From positions 1 through 64,000 of the forward strand of contig NZ_UAVP01000010.1 in the NCBI RefSeq assembly GCF_900446695.1: DNA of 64,000 nucleotides. Reading direction: 5' to 3'. Shown here in pieces: positions 18,817 to 29,584 of this stretch. Both the position numbers and the translations under genes were made by a program. This DNA is from Capnocytophaga sputigena (GTDB taxonomy: Bacteria; Bacteroidota; Bacteroidia; Flavobacteriales; Flavobacteriaceae). Numbering within the stretch: position 1 is the stretch's first letter; every line of letters begins with the position of its first letter. The notes beneath the pieces are model-generated. The model was not told the origin of the DNA. It saw only the letters and a list, made by a program, of their open reading frames with translations, and searched no databases.

Positions 18817-21180
18817 CTACCTGCACATCACACTAATAGCTCTTTCTTCGCCTTTTTCGTTGATGATGCGCAAGATATGGTCGCCTTTGGAGGCAAAGAT
18901 ATTCATTTCGTGAAAGGTTTCGGTAGTGCCGAGAAAAGCATCATCTAAATACCAAAAAACCTTGCCTTCGCGATTGGCAGCCTTCGCTGTAAAGGGTTGT
19001 TGCTCGCCTCCAAAAGTTTTAGTGGTGTAGAGTACGCTTTGGTGTTTGGGGTAAACGAAATCTAAACCTCTTTGCAGATTGCCTTGTGTGCAATCGGGAC
19101 GTAGGGAGGGGAGTGGCTTGTAGTGAATATGTTGCTGTTTGTAATACCATTCCATTACGGGAGGTAATACGAACCACGCTTTGTTTACAATGTTTTGTGG
19201 AGACTCGCACGAGGTGTTTACTTGGTACTGCTCATTAAGGTCGAGATGTACGAGCTTATGATAAGGGCATTGTCCCACTTCCTTAGGAGCGAGATTGCTG
19301 AGTACTACTTGTTTAGGGCATTCGGGTTTGGCAAGGAAACCAGAATTGGCACAAACGGTTACCTCACGCAGGTCGTCTAAGGGCTGTGAAAACCAAGAAG
19401 TAGGAGGGAGGGCGTTGAAGATACTGAACATCACCGGAGCGGCGTAGGTAGCCCCTGTGAGGGTGGGACGTCCTTCGCCTGTGGCATTACCTACCCACAC
19501 AGCCACCACATATTCAGGTGTAGCACCAATAGCCCACGCATCTTTGTTGCCAAAGCTAGTCCCCGTTTTCCACGCTATCTTGCGTGACGACTCGTAGTAG
19601 CGCCACGCTATATCATCGGTAGGGCGGTTCACTTCCTTCATTGCACTGAACATCTTGTAGAGCGCTCCCGCCCTGAAGGTAGGTAGTTCGCGAGTGTTTT
19701 TTCCGAAATCTAAGGGGGCAGTATCGGTATAACGCAAGTGCTGAAATTCTTGAGTACGATAGTGCTGAGTGCGCGCAAAAACTTCCGTTTCCGAAGCTAA
19801 ATTGGTATACGCCTGTGCCAAATCCCACAGATTGCTCTCCGCACCTCCGAGGATAATGGAAAGACCATAATGGTCGGGGTGGCGGTTGATGTTTTTCAGT
19901 TGTAAGTGTTGTAACACATCGTAAAAACGATAGGTAGTAAATTGCTTTAAAAGCCATACAAACGGAATGTTTAGTGATTTAGCTAAAGCCATATCGGCAG
20001 CAACGGCTCCTTCAAAACTATTGCTAAAATTCTGAGGTGAATAGCCTCCTATTTGAGTAGGGATATCGGGGATTAATTGGGTAGGCAAGAGTTCTCCCTC
20101 GTGCAACATCGCTGCATAGAGAAAAGGTTTGAGCACACTACCCGTGCTGCGAGGTGCGTGAATGATATCCACATCTTTTTGATGATCGCTATCAGTAGGG
20201 GTATTGCCTACGTAGGCGAGCACTTTACGCGTTTTCACCTCTACCACCAAGGCTGCCATATTGTAGATTTCGGACTGTGAGTAGTGAGAGTAATAGCCTG
20301 CTATAAGTCTGTTAGCCTTCTCTTGCAACTCTATCGATATTGTAGAGGTTATTCGTTGCCCTTCTTGTGTTTTAGAAGCAAAAGTAAGCAGGTGAGGTGC
20401 GAGTTGAGGGATAGGGTGAGGTTCGGCAGGAAGAGGCTCGAGAAGTGCCAAATCATAAGTTTCTTTATTGATGATATTTTTGAGTAAGAGTTTGTGTAGT
20501 AACGCATTGCGTTTTTGCAAGAGGCGTTCTTGGTTCTTACCAGGGAAGATAAGACTGGGAGCATTAGGCAAGACTGCCAATGTGGCCGATTGTGCCCACG
20601 AGAGTTGGTAAGAAGCAACACCAAAGTAACGCCACGCTGCCATATCAAGTCCCACCACATTGCCACCAAAGGGTGCGTGAGAGGCGTAGAGCTTGAGGAT
20701 GCTCTCCTTAGAATAGCGGAACTCCAAACGGGTAGCCCATATCATTTCAATAAGTTTCTCAAAATAAGTGCGTTGTTGGTGCTCGCGAGCGATGCGTATC
20801 ACCTGCTGGGTGAGCGTACTACCCCCCCTTGTAATCTTTCCGTTGGTAATATTGCGATAGAGAGCCTTGGCTACCGATATAGGATTTACCCCCCAATGAT
20901 GGTAGAAATGAGCATCTTCAAACTGCAATACCGACATTTTAAAACGGTAGGGCACACTGTCTACTTCAGGAAAACGCCACTGTCCGTCGCCCGCAATTTT
21001 AGCTCCTAACAACTTGCCCTCGCTACTTTCCAACACTGTGGCATAAGGTTGTGGGAAGAGTACGCTTGGCAAACAGAATATATACCACACGAGGCAGCAT
21101 ACCAATATTGCTGTTTTAATAGGGTGCTTGCGGACTTTTTGTTTTAGAAAATGAAAGGTATGTAAAAGACGTTTTTTCAT
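18817..21180 (-). CDS. pbpC: Penicillin-binding protein 1C (bifunctional peptidoglycan synthase)
   Basis: A 787-residue inner-membrane enzyme that polymerises and cross-links peptidoglycan. One TM helix (about 22-40) is followed by a GT51 glycosyltransferase domain with catalytic Glu88 in 'FEDAHFYHHWGV' and RGGSTLTQQ, then a transpeptidase domain with S348-x-x-K351 (STGSVLKP) and KTGTSFGNKDAWAIG. After that come a BiPBP-type C-terminal domain and CPYHK. ATG 21180 is chosen because the TAnnTTTG box (21190-21197) overlaps the in-frame TTG at 21192. No alpha2-macroglobulin partner gene is adjacent. Confidence 0.95.
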   Translation of the reverse strand: MKKRLLHTFHFLKQKVRKHPIKTAILVCCLVWYIFCLPSVLFPQPYATVLESSEGKLLGAKIAGDGQWRFPEVDSVPYRFKMSVLQFEDAHFYHHWGVNPISVAKALYRNITNGKITRGGSTLTQQVIRIAREHQQRTYFEKLIEMIWATRLEFRYSKESILKLYASHAPFGGNVVGLDMAAWRYFGVASYQLSWAQSATLAVLPNAPSLIFPGKNQERLLQKRNALLHKLLLKNIINKETYDLALLEPLPAEPHPIPQLAPHLLTFASKTQEGQRITSTISIELQEKANRLIAGYYSHYSQSEIYNMAALVVEVKTRKVLAYVGNTPTDSDHQKDVDIIHAPRSTGSVLKPFLYAAMLHEGELLPTQLIPDIPTQIGGYSPQNFSNSFEGAVAADMALAKSLNIPFVWLLKQFTTYRFYDVLQHLQLKNINRHPDHYGLSIILGGAESNLWDLAQAYTNLASETEVFARTQHYRTQEFQHLRYTDTAPLDFGKNTRELPTFRAGALYKMFSAMKEVNRPTDDIAWRYYESSRKIAWKTGTSFGNKDAWAIGATPEYVVAVWVGNATGEGRPTLTGATYAAPVMFSIFNALPPTSWFSQPLDDLREVTVCANSGFLAKPECPKQVVLSNLAPKEVGQCPYHKLVHLDLNEQYQVNTSCESPQNIVNKAWFVLPPVMEWYYKQQHIHYKPLPSLRPDCTQGNLQRGLDFVYPKHQSVLYTTKTFGGEQQPFTAKAANREGKVFWYLDDAFLGTTETFHEMNIFASKGDHILRIINEKGEERAISVMCR

Positions 21181-21189
21181 AAAATCGCG

Positions 21190-21197
21190 CAAATATA
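21190..21197 (-). promoter_or_regulatory. -7 box TATATTTG abutting the pbpC start
   Basis: Complement of CAAATATA. Only nine bases separate its last G from the ATG at 21180, so the mRNA leader would be a few bases at most. No clear -33 TTG was found. Confidence 0.5.
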
Positions 21198-21208
21198 CGG
21201 AAAAGTTT

Positions 21209-21823
21209 TTATATTTTGCCTAAAGAGAGCACCATTGAGTGTCCGCCACCTACCACTCGCTGTGCGTTTTTAATATATCTAAAAGGAAGTATATGGTCGT
21301 TATCGCCGTGGTAGTGAACAAAATTCGTAGGGATTGCAGTGTTTTGCCACCCTATGATGGCGCTTATCGCCCAACGCAAAAAAGGAGTAGATGTCTCCTC
21401 TAAAATGCTTTTTAGAAGGGCTTTATCTTCAGAGGTGTCTACTCCAAACAGCCAATAAGTGAATGCATTAGCTCTCTTCATTAGTGAATAAGGCAAAAAT
21501 TTGTGTAAGCGCAGTTTTCCTAAAAAACGGTACGATGGAGGCAATTCATCACGTGTTTTTGCTGAGGAAATCAAAATCACCTTTTCCACAGGTAATATTT
21601 TAGCGATTTCTACAGCAACCATCCCTCCGAAAGAGAGTCCCACAAGCACAGGATGAGGAGCCGTAATTCGCTGAGCGATGCGCTGGGCGTATTGAGCAAG
21701 TGTTTCAGTAGCCAAAGGCGGTATCCAGTGGATATGTTCTACTTCAGCCTCGCCAAACGATAGGTTTTTAAAAACCCTTTCATCAGCACCCAAACCACTG
21801 AAAACATAATATTTTTGAGCCAT
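21209..21823 (-). CDS. Alpha/beta hydrolase
   Basis: A 204-residue alpha/beta-hydrolase fold protein. Nucleophile elbow GLSFGG (Ser64), a conserved 'FSGLGADERVF' at the N-terminus (oxyanion region), and a late histidine in 'VVGGGHSMVLS' (about residue 195) with an acid in 'YHGDNDHILP' complete a plausible catalytic triad. The substrate is unknown; it resembles small esterase-like hydrolases. Its own promoter is at 21844. It is followed 28 bases later by pbpC, which has a separate box. Confidence 0.85.
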   Translation of the reverse strand: MAQKYYVFSGLGADERVFKNLSFGEAEVEHIHWIPPLATETLAQYAQRIAQRITAPHPVLVGLSFGGMVAVEIAKILPVEKVILISSAKTRDELPPSYRFLGKLRLHKFLPYSLMKRANAFTYWLFGVDTSEDKALLKSILEETSTPFLRWAISAIIGWQNTAIPTNFVHYHGDNDHILPFRYIKNAQRVVGGGHSMVLSLGKI

Positions 21824-21843
21824 AGAAAAATGATTTAGATAGG

Positions 21844-21851
21844 CAAAGGTA
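21844..21851 (-). promoter_or_regulatory. -7 box TACCTTTG for the alpha/beta hydrolase
   Basis: Complement of CAAAGGTA, 20 bases before the ATG at 21823. The -33 element is unclear. Confidence 0.6.
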
Positions 21852-21915
21852 AAGAAAAGTTTGGTAATATGCAGCCATTTATACAGATGTTTTTTGCTAA
21901 TTCCTCATTATTCCC

Positions 21916-21923
21916 TACCTTTG
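21916..21923 (+). promoter_or_regulatory. -7 box TACCTTTG for dnaE
   Basis: Fits TAnnTTTG. TTG at 21894-21896 is 19 bases upstream. Heptamer repeats (21939-21959) lie between it and the dnaE ATG. Confidence 0.7.
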
Positions 21924-21938
21924 CCCTCACAAAATAAA

Positions 21939-21959
21939 CTCTTATCTCTTACCTCTTAT
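21939..21959 (+). repeat. Heptamer tandem repeat before dnaE
   Basis: Three units CTCTTAT, CTCTTAC, CTCTTAT end 10 bases before the ATG and fall inside the predicted transcript leader. Confidence 0.75.
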
Positions 21960-21969
21960 CTAAACGAAA

Positions 21970-24900
21970 ATGTATTTAATATTCGATACTGAAACCACGG
22001 GTTTACCCCGCCGTTGGGATGCCCCTCTTACCGATAGTGACAACTGGCCTCGCGCCGTGCAGATTGCTTGGCAATTGCACGATGAGTGGGGCGCACTCAT
22101 AGAACATCAGGACTTTTTGATAAAGCCCGACGGTTTTGATGTGCCTTATGATGCCGAAAAAGTGCACGGTATTTCTACCCAATTAGCAGAAACTCAAGGC
22201 GTGCCTATCGCTGAGGTGTTCAAAGCGTTCAACGAGGCACTCAGCAAGGCAAAATACGTGGTAGGACAAAATATAGGCTTCGATATCAATATTATGGGGG
22301 CTGAGTTTCACCGCTATGGGGTGGAGAGTCCGCTTACACAGATGCCCGTAATCGATACTTGTACCGAAACAACTGCCAATCTCTGCCAGATAGCAGGCGG
22401 GAAAGGAGGTCGTTATAAGTTGCCTACCCTCACCGAGTTGCACTCTTTCCTCTTTGGTGTACCCTTTGCCGAGGCGCACAATGCCACTGCCGATGTGGAG
22501 GCAACTACACGCTGTTTCTTTGAACTGATACGTCGTGGTGAAGGCTTTCAAGAAGGTACTTTCAGTAGCGACTATATCAAAGAATTTCAAGGGTATCACA
22601 CCTCACCTATAGGGCTTATTGGACTTACACACGTGAACCTCAAAGAGGCTTCCGAAGCCTTGCGAAAAAGCAGTAGCACTGCGCAATCTTCTGAACCTCA
22701 CGCCGATGCTTCACTATTAGAAGAGGCGGTGTTTGCCCACCTACACAATCACACACAACACTCTATATTACAATCTACTACGTCTATAAAAGACCTTGTA
22801 AAAGTTACCGCCAAAGAGAAGATGCCTGCCGTAGCGCTTACCGATAGTGGCAATATGATGGCTGCCTTCCACTTTGTGCAAGCCGTACAAGGGCATAACA
22901 AAGAGGCGGAAGCTAAAAACAAAGAGGCTGAAGAAAAAGGTGAAACACCTACTGAAACGCTTATCAAGCCTATTATAGGTTGTGAGTTCAATATCTGTGA
23001 AAATCACTTGGATAAAACCCGACAAGACAATGGCTACCAAGTGGTGATTTTGGCTAAAAACAAACAGGGCTATCACAATCTTACCAAAATGGCTTCTATC
23101 GCTTCTACCAAAGGCTTTTACTATGTGCCTCGTATAGATAAGACGATTGTAGAGCAGTATAAAAGCGACTTAATGGTGCTCTCAGGAGGTATGAATGGTG
23201 AAATTCCGTCCAAAATACTGAATATCGGTACCAAGCAAGCGGAAGAGGCGCTTTTGTGGTGGAAAGAGCAGTTTGGCGAGGATTTCTATTTGGAAGTGAT
23301 GCGCCACAACCAAGAAGATGAAAACCGCGTAAACGAAACCCTTGTAGAGTTTTCTAAGAAATATGGGGTGAAACTCATCGCCACTAACAATACCTTTTAT
23401 CTCCATAAAAAAGATGCCAATGCCCACGATATTCTGTTGTGTGTGAAAGATGGCGAAAAGCAGAAAACACCTATCGGGCGCGGTCGTGGCTATCGTTTTG
23501 GAATGCCTAACAACGAGTATTATTTCAAAACTTCAGCCGAAATGAAAGCGCTCTTCAAGGATATTCCTGAGGCGATTCTCAATATTCAAGAGATTATCGA
23601 CAAGGTAGAACCCTACGGATTGGCGCGTGATATTCTCTTGCCTAAGTTTGATATTCCTGAAGAATTTCAAGTAAGTGATGATCTCACAGGTAAGAAAGGT
23701 GAAAATAACTATTTGCGTCATCTCACTTATGAAGGAGCTAAACGCAAATACCCCGAAATTACCGATGAAGTGCGCGAGCGTTTGGATTTCGAGCTTTCCA
23801 TTATCGAAAAAACGGGTTACCCAGGCTACTTCCTTATTGTGCAAGACTTTATCGCAGCAGCGCGACGTATGGGGGTATCAGTAGGACCTGGGCGGGGGTC
23901 AGCCGCAGGGTCGGCAGTGGCGTTTTGTTTGGATATTACCAATATGGATCCCATTAAGTACGACCTCCTCTTTGAGCGTTTCCTCAACCCCGATCGTGTG
24001 TCTATGCCCGATATCGATATTGACTTTGAGGACTCTGGTCGCCAAGATGTCATCAACTATGTGATTGATAAGTATGGCGAGAGTCAGGTTGCGCGGATTA
24101 TCACCTATGGCAAAATGGCTGCCAAATCGGCTATCAAAGATACGGCTCGCGTGCTGGATGTACCTCTGCAAGAGTCAAATAGATTAGCGGGCTTAGTGCC
24201 TAATGGAGTGTCGTCTTTAGGGAAGATGTTCGGTTGGGACGATAAAACCCTTAAAGAAAAAGTGCGCAGTGAAGAATTGCTAAAAGTAGATGAACTGAAA
24301 CGCCTTTTAGCAGGAGAAGGGGAGGAGGAGAGTACCCAAACCATTCAACAAGCAAATATTATTGAAGGTTCAGTGCGCAACACGGGTATCCACGCTTGTG
24401 GGGTAATTATCACCCCCGACGATATCACCAACTTTGTGCCTGTAGCTTTAGCCAAAGATTCCGACTTATTTGTGACTCAGTTCGACAACTCGGTAGTAGA
24501 GAGCGCTGGATTGCTGAAAATGGACTTCTTGGGACTCAGTACCCTCACACTTATCAAAGATACTATTGAAAATATCAAACAAACGCATAATATAGAGCTC
24601 GATGCAGAGGCTTTCCCGCTCGACGATAAAAAGACTTATGAACTCTTCCAGCGCGGTGAAACGGTCGGGATTTTCCAGTACGAGTCCACTGGTATGCAGA
24701 AATATATGCGAGAGCTGAAACCTACGGTCTTTGCCGACCTGATAGCGATGAATGCCCTCTATCGTCCAGGACCATTGGAGTACATTCCTAGTTTTATCAA
24801 GCGCAAACACGGTATTGAGCCCATTGAGTACGACCTCCCCGATATGGAGGAATACCTCAAAGAAACTTATGGAATTACTGTCTATCAAGAGCAGGTGATG

Positions 24901-26427
24901 TTGCTATCGCAGAAATTGGCAGGTTTTACCAAAGGTGAAGCCGACGTACTCCGTAAGGCGATGGGTAAGAAACAAATAGCCGTACTAGCTAAGATGAAAC
25001 CTAAGTTCATTACCCAAGCCTCCGAAAAAGGTCACGATGCTCAAAAACTCGAAAAGATATGGGCAGACTGGGAGAAGTTTGCGGCTTATGCGTTCAACAA
25101 ATCACACTCCACTTGCTATGCTTGGGTGGGTTATCAAACAGCCTTTTTGAAAGCCAATTACCCTGCCGAGTATATGGCAGCAGTATTGTCTAACAATATG
25201 AATGATATCAAAACGATTACTTTCTTCTTAGAAGAGTGCCACCGTATGGGAATCAAGGTATTACCTCCTGATGTGAATGAATCGTTGTACAAATTTACCG
25301 TAAATAAAAACGGCGATATACGCTTCGGGATGGGGGCTGTGAAAGGGGTAGGAAAAGCTGCTGTCGATACGATTGTTGAACAACGCCAAGAGCGTCCTTA
25401 TACCTCTATTTTCGATTTGGCAAAACGCGTAGATTATAAGAGCATCAATAAGAAAGCCTTTGAAAGTATCGCCTTGGCAGGAGGTTTTGACTCGTTCACC
25501 AATGTGCACCGCGCTCAGTATTTCCACGCCGAAGCCGATGGTATTCCATTCCTTGAAAAAGCCATTCGTTTTGGCACCAAATATCAAGAGAGCAAGAACT
25601 CTGCCCAGATGAGTCTCTTTGGGGGAGAGAGTGAAGTAGATGTCCCTGAACCTGCAGTACCTAAGTGTGAAACTTGGGGCAACCTCGAGCAGTTGCGCCG
25701 TGAGAAGGAGGTAGTAGGTATCTATATCTCAGGGCATCCATTAGACGATTTCAAACACGAATTGCACAATTTCTGCAATATCAGTCTGTCACAATTGCAA
25801 GACTTGAATTCTTTTATCAATCGCGAACTCACAGTAGCGGGTATGGTAGCCGATTTGCAGCACCGCACTAGTAAAAATGGTAAAGGATTTGGCTTCCTCA
25901 CCCTCGAGGATTACGATGGCTCTTATGAGTTTAAACTCTTTGGAGATGATTATTTGAACTATCAGAAATATATGATTCCTGGGGCGTTTTTGTATGTCAA
26001 ATTTAAAGTAGTAGAAGGATTCCTTAATAGAGAAACCAACCAAAGAGGAGAGCCTCGCATACAGTTTATGCAGGTAATGCAGTTACAAGATGTAATGGAA
26101 AGTCTTGCTAAGAAACTTACTTTGCACGTAAATATTAAGGATATCACCCCAAAATTCATTACCGATTACAGAGATTTACTGCAAAAACACAAAGGGAGTC
26201 AACCTATTTATTTTGTAGTGCACCATCAAACGGAGAATATCCATCTCAATATGGAAAATGGCAATTTAAAAGTAGCAATTACCAAATCTTTTTTAGACGA
26301 TTTAGACAATTTATTAGCTCAATACAATCTCAACGATCGCCGTATCGAGAAAATTGTAGCTAAAAAAGCTGAAGAGACTCAAGATGATGAAGAAATGGCA
26401 ATGGAAGATTTAGGACTTTCTGATTAA
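21970..26427 (+). CDS. dnaE: DNA polymerase III alpha subunit with N-terminal proofreading exonuclease
   Basis: A 1485-residue replicative polymerase. Residues 1-190 are a DEDDh exonuclease (DnaQ/epsilon-like): D6 and E8 in FDTETTG, then HGIS, QNIGFDINI and AHNATADVEAT. A PHP domain begins near residue 255 (HLHNHTQHS). The polymerase core carries GRGSAAGSA and the catalytic D681/D683/D685 in PDIDIDFEDSGR. HhH and OB-fold (ELTVAGMVADLQHR) segments follow near the C-terminus. E. coli DnaE is about 1160 residues and lacks the exonuclease; the fusion is, as I recall, normal in Flavobacteriia. Promoter and heptamer repeats lie directly upstream. Confidence 0.97.
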   Translation: MYLIFDTETTGLPRRWDAPLTDSDNWPRAVQIAWQLHDEWGALIEHQDFLIKPDGFDVPYDAEKVHGISTQLAETQGVPIAEVFKAFNEALSKAKYVVGQNIGFDINIMGAEFHRYGVESPLTQMPVIDTCTETTANLCQIAGGKGGRYKLPTLTELHSFLFGVPFAEAHNATADVEATTRCFFELIRRGEGFQEGTFSSDYIKEFQGYHTSPIGLIGLTHVNLKEASEALRKSSSTAQSSEPHADASLLEEAVFAHLHNHTQHSILQSTTSIKDLVKVTAKEKMPAVALTDSGNMMAAFHFVQAVQGHNKEAEAKNKEAEEKGETPTETLIKPIIGCEFNICENHLDKTRQDNGYQVVILAKNKQGYHNLTKMASIASTKGFYYVPRIDKTIVEQYKSDLMVLSGGMNGEIPSKILNIGTKQAEEALLWWKEQFGEDFYLEVMRHNQEDENRVNETLVEFSKKYGVKLIATNNTFYLHKKDANAHDILLCVKDGEKQKTPIGRGRGYRFGMPNNEYYFKTSAEMKALFKDIPEAILNIQEIIDKVEPYGLARDILLPKFDIPEEFQVSDDLTGKKGENNYLRHLTYEGAKRKYPEITDEVRERLDFELSIIEKTGYPGYFLIVQDFIAAARRMGVSVGPGRGSAAGSAVAFCLDITNMDPIKYDLLFERFLNPDRVSMPDIDIDFEDSGRQDVINYVIDKYGESQVARIITYGKMAAKSAIKDTARVLDVPLQESNRLAGLVPNGVSSLGKMFGWDDKTLKEKVRSEELLKVDELKRLLAGEGEEESTQTIQQANIIEGSVRNTGIHACGVIITPDDITNFVPVALAKDSDLFVTQFDNSVVESAGLLKMDFLGLSTLTLIKDTIENIKQTHNIELDAEAFPLDDKKTYELFQRGETVGIFQYESTGMQKYMRELKPTVFADLIAMNALYRPGPLEYIPSFIKRKHGIEPIEYDLPDMEEYLKETYGITVYQEQVMLLSQKLAGFTKGEADVLRKAMGKKQIAVLAKMKPKFITQASEKGHDAQKLEKIWADWEKFAAYAFNKSHSTCYAWVGYQTAFLKANYPAEYMAAVLSNNMNDIKTITFFLEECHRMGIKVLPPDVNESLYKFTVNKNGDIRFGMGAVKGVGKAAVDTIVEQRQERPYTSIFDLAKRVDYKSINKKAFESIALAGGFDSFTNVHRAQYFHAEADGIPFLEKAIRFGTKYQESKNSAQMSLFGGESEVDVPEPAVPKCETWGNLEQLRREKEVVGIYISGHPLDDFKHELHNFCNISLSQLQDLNSFINRELTVAGMVADLQHRTSKNGKGFGFLTLEDYDGSYEFKLFGDDYLNYQKYMIPGAFLYVKFKVVEGFLNRETNQRGEPRIQFMQVMQLQDVMESLAKKLTLHVNIKDITPKFITDYRDLLQKHKGSQPIYFVVHHQTENIHLNMENGNLKVAITKSFLDDLDNLLAQYNLNDRRIEKIVAKKAEETQDDEEMAMEDLGLSD

Positions 26428-26467
26428 AAAAATCTTCCTCATTACTTGTTAATTGTTAATTATTTTG

Positions 26468-26475
26468 TACCTTTG
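26468..26475 (+). promoter_or_regulatory. -7 box TACCTTTG for carA
   Basis: TTG at 26446-26448 is 19 bases upstream. The stretch ACTTGTTAATTnTTAATTA plus GTACCTTTGC is nearly identical to the tyrS promoter (34402-34435). Confidence 0.75.
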
Positions 26476-26499
26476 CGCTCAAATTAAGGAAATAGCACA

Positions 26500-27603
26500 A
26501 TGAAGTATCAACAAAAGAAAAAAGCAGTATTACTCCTTGCCGATGGCACTGCCTTTTATGGCAAAAACGTTGGTTATGAAGGCACTGCTTTTGGTGAAGT
26601 GTGTTTCAATACAGGTATGACGGGCTATCAAGAAATTTTTACTGATCCCTCATACTTTGGTCAGATTATGGTTACTGCCAATGCTCATATTGGTAATTAT
26701 GGCATTGCCGCCGATGATTACGAATCAAGTGGTATGAAAATTGCAGGGCTGGTTTGCAGAAATTTTAGTTATGATGCCTCCCGCTCCCTTGCTGAGGAAA
26801 CCTTAAAAGATTTTTTAGACCGTAACCACTTAGTAGCTATTTGCGAAGTTGATACACGTGCTTTAGTCAGCTACATTCGCGACAATGGCTCAATGAATGC
26901 TGTTATTTCCACTGAAACTGATGATTTAGCACTACTCAAAGCTCGTTTACAAGAGGTTCCCAATATGAAAGGTTTAGAATTGGCATCGAAAGTGTCAGTT
27001 ACTGAACCTTATTTTTTTGGCAATCCAGAAGCGAAGTACAAAGTAGCAGCACTCGATTTTGGTATCAAGCGAAATATCTTGCGCAACTTGGCAGCTCGTG
27101 ATATGTACATCAAAGTATTCCCGTACAACACGCCTTTAGCTGAGCTCAAAGCGTGGAATCCCGATGGTTATTTCTTGTCTAATGGACCTGGCGACCCCGA
27201 ACCGCTTACTGAGGTCATCACTCAAGTAAAACAAATGATTGCTGAGAATTTACCTATCTTTGGTATTTGCTTAGGACATCAAATTATTGCATTAGCCAAC
27301 GGTATTAGTACTTATAAAATGCATAACGGTCACCGCGGTATCAACCACCCCGTGAAAAATCTGCTTACCGGAAAAGATGAGATTACCTCACAAAACCACG
27401 GTTTTGCAGTGAATAGGGCAGAGGCAGAAGCTAATCCTAATGTAGAAATCACTCATACCCATCTAAACGATAATACCGTGATGGGCTTGCGTGTAAAAGG
27501 CAAGAAATGTTTCAGTGTGCAGTATCACCCCGAAGCCGCTCCAGGCCCCAACGATGCTACCTATTTGTTCGACCAATTTGTAGAAATGATAACTAAAAAA
27601 TAA
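26500..27603 (+). CDS. carA: Carbamoyl-phosphate synthase small (glutaminase) subunit
   Basis: A 367-residue class I glutamine amidotransferase that supplies ammonia to CarB for carbamoyl phosphate, feeding arginine and pyrimidine synthesis. The N-terminal CarA domain opens with 'LLLADGTAFYGKNVGYEGTAFGEVCFNTGMTGYQE'. The GATase domain has nucleophile Cys257 in GICLGHQI and the His/Glu pair in QYHPEAAPGPND. carB is not adjacent in this window. A DinB-like gene starts 2 bases after the stop. Confidence 0.97.
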   Translation: MKYQQKKKAVLLLADGTAFYGKNVGYEGTAFGEVCFNTGMTGYQEIFTDPSYFGQIMVTANAHIGNYGIAADDYESSGMKIAGLVCRNFSYDASRSLAEETLKDFLDRNHLVAICEVDTRALVSYIRDNGSMNAVISTETDDLALLKARLQEVPNMKGLELASKVSVTEPYFFGNPEAKYKVAALDFGIKRNILRNLAARDMYIKVFPYNTPLAELKAWNPDGYFLSNGPGDPEPLTEVITQVKQMIAENLPIFGICLGHQIIALANGISTYKMHNGHRGINHPVKNLLTGKDEITSQNHGFAVNRAEAEANPNVEITHTHLNDNTVMGLRVKGKKCFSVQYHPEAAPGPNDATYLFDQFVEMITKK

Positions 27604-27605
27604 TA

Positions 27606-28076
27606 ATGAAAGAATTACTTACACCACAAGCACTGCTCACTAATCTAAAAGATGTGCGTGCCCTCACCCGCAAAGTGATTGAGGCTTTCCCCGAAAAAGA
27701 CCTCTTTGAGTTCAGTATAGCTAATTTGCGACCATTTTCGCAAATGGTAGAAGAGTTTTTGAGAGTTATGGACTATCTTTTCAAAGAAAGATTTCAGGAG
27801 CAACACACGCTTTTCTTAGAAGGAGACTTTCCTACTACCAAAGCGGAAGTATTGGCTTTGTGGGACAGAGCTACTGAAATTCTCGACCGTGAATGGCAAA
27901 AAGTAGGCGATTATACCCAATCACTTACTATCTATCAAATGACTTTTAGCTTTGCCCAATGGATATTATACTTCATTGAAAATGAGAGTCACCACCGCGG
28001 ACAAGGGTATACTTACCTCCGCGCTTTAGGCATCGAACCTCCTTCCTTTTGGGGAAGAGAAAGCTTTAACAGTTAA
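27606..28076 (+). CDS. DinB-like protein with incomplete metal site
   Basis: A 156-residue four-helix protein that resembles the DinB superfamily: C-terminal helix motif 'FIENESHHRGQGYTYLRALG' corresponds to the HxxxH/HHRGQ metal-binding end. In helix 2, where DinB proteins normally have a histidine (for example NLAH in the gene at 5542), this one reads 'FSIANLRPFSQMVEE', so the first ligand seems missing. It is probably co-transcribed with carA (2-base gap). Function unknown; it may not bind a metal. Confidence 0.7.
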   Translation: MKELLTPQALLTNLKDVRALTRKVIEAFPEKDLFEFSIANLRPFSQMVEEFLRVMDYLFKERFQEQHTLFLEGDFPTTKAEVLALWDRATEILDREWQKVGDYTQSLTIYQMTFSFAQWILYFIENESHHRGQGYTYLRALGIEPPSFWGRESFNS

Positions 28077-28093
28077 TAATTAGCATTATTAAC

Positions 28094-28143
28094 TCAGATA
28101 AGTCAGACAGGTCAGAAATGTCCCCCTAACCCCTGACCCCTAA
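28094..28143 (+). repeat. 9-base and 7-base tandem repeats before eno
   Basis: Three nonamers TCAGATAAG, TCAGACAGG, TCAGAAATG (28094-28120) are followed by three heptamers CCCCTAA, CCCCTGA, CCCCTAA (28123-28143). The eno ATG is at 28173. No TAnnTTTG box was found here. Confidence 0.65.
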
Positions 28144-28160
28144 ACAAAGTAAATAATTAA

Positions 28161-29465
<1,305 letters not shown>

Positions 29466-29476
29466 TAACCTCGCAG

Positions 29477-29508
29477 ACTTTGCCAAAGTTTCAACACTTT
29501 GGCAAAGT
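29477..29508 (+). terminator. ACTTTGnCAAAGT palindrome after eno
   Basis: Arms ACTTTGCCAAAGT (29477-29489) and ACTTTGGCAAAGT (29496-29508) form a 13-bp perfect stem with a 6-base loop. Member of the dispersed palindrome family. Confidence 0.75.
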
Positions 29509-29584
29509 TTATAAATATTGATAGTTCTGATAATCAATTATCACACCTTAAAAACCTCTTTTTTACCCTTAAAAAGAAATAATT

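Noticed and set aside
20515-21009. 164-codon plus-strand frame within pbpC
   Set aside because: Antisense to the conserved glycosyltransferase domain; no motif, promoter or composition that supports coding.
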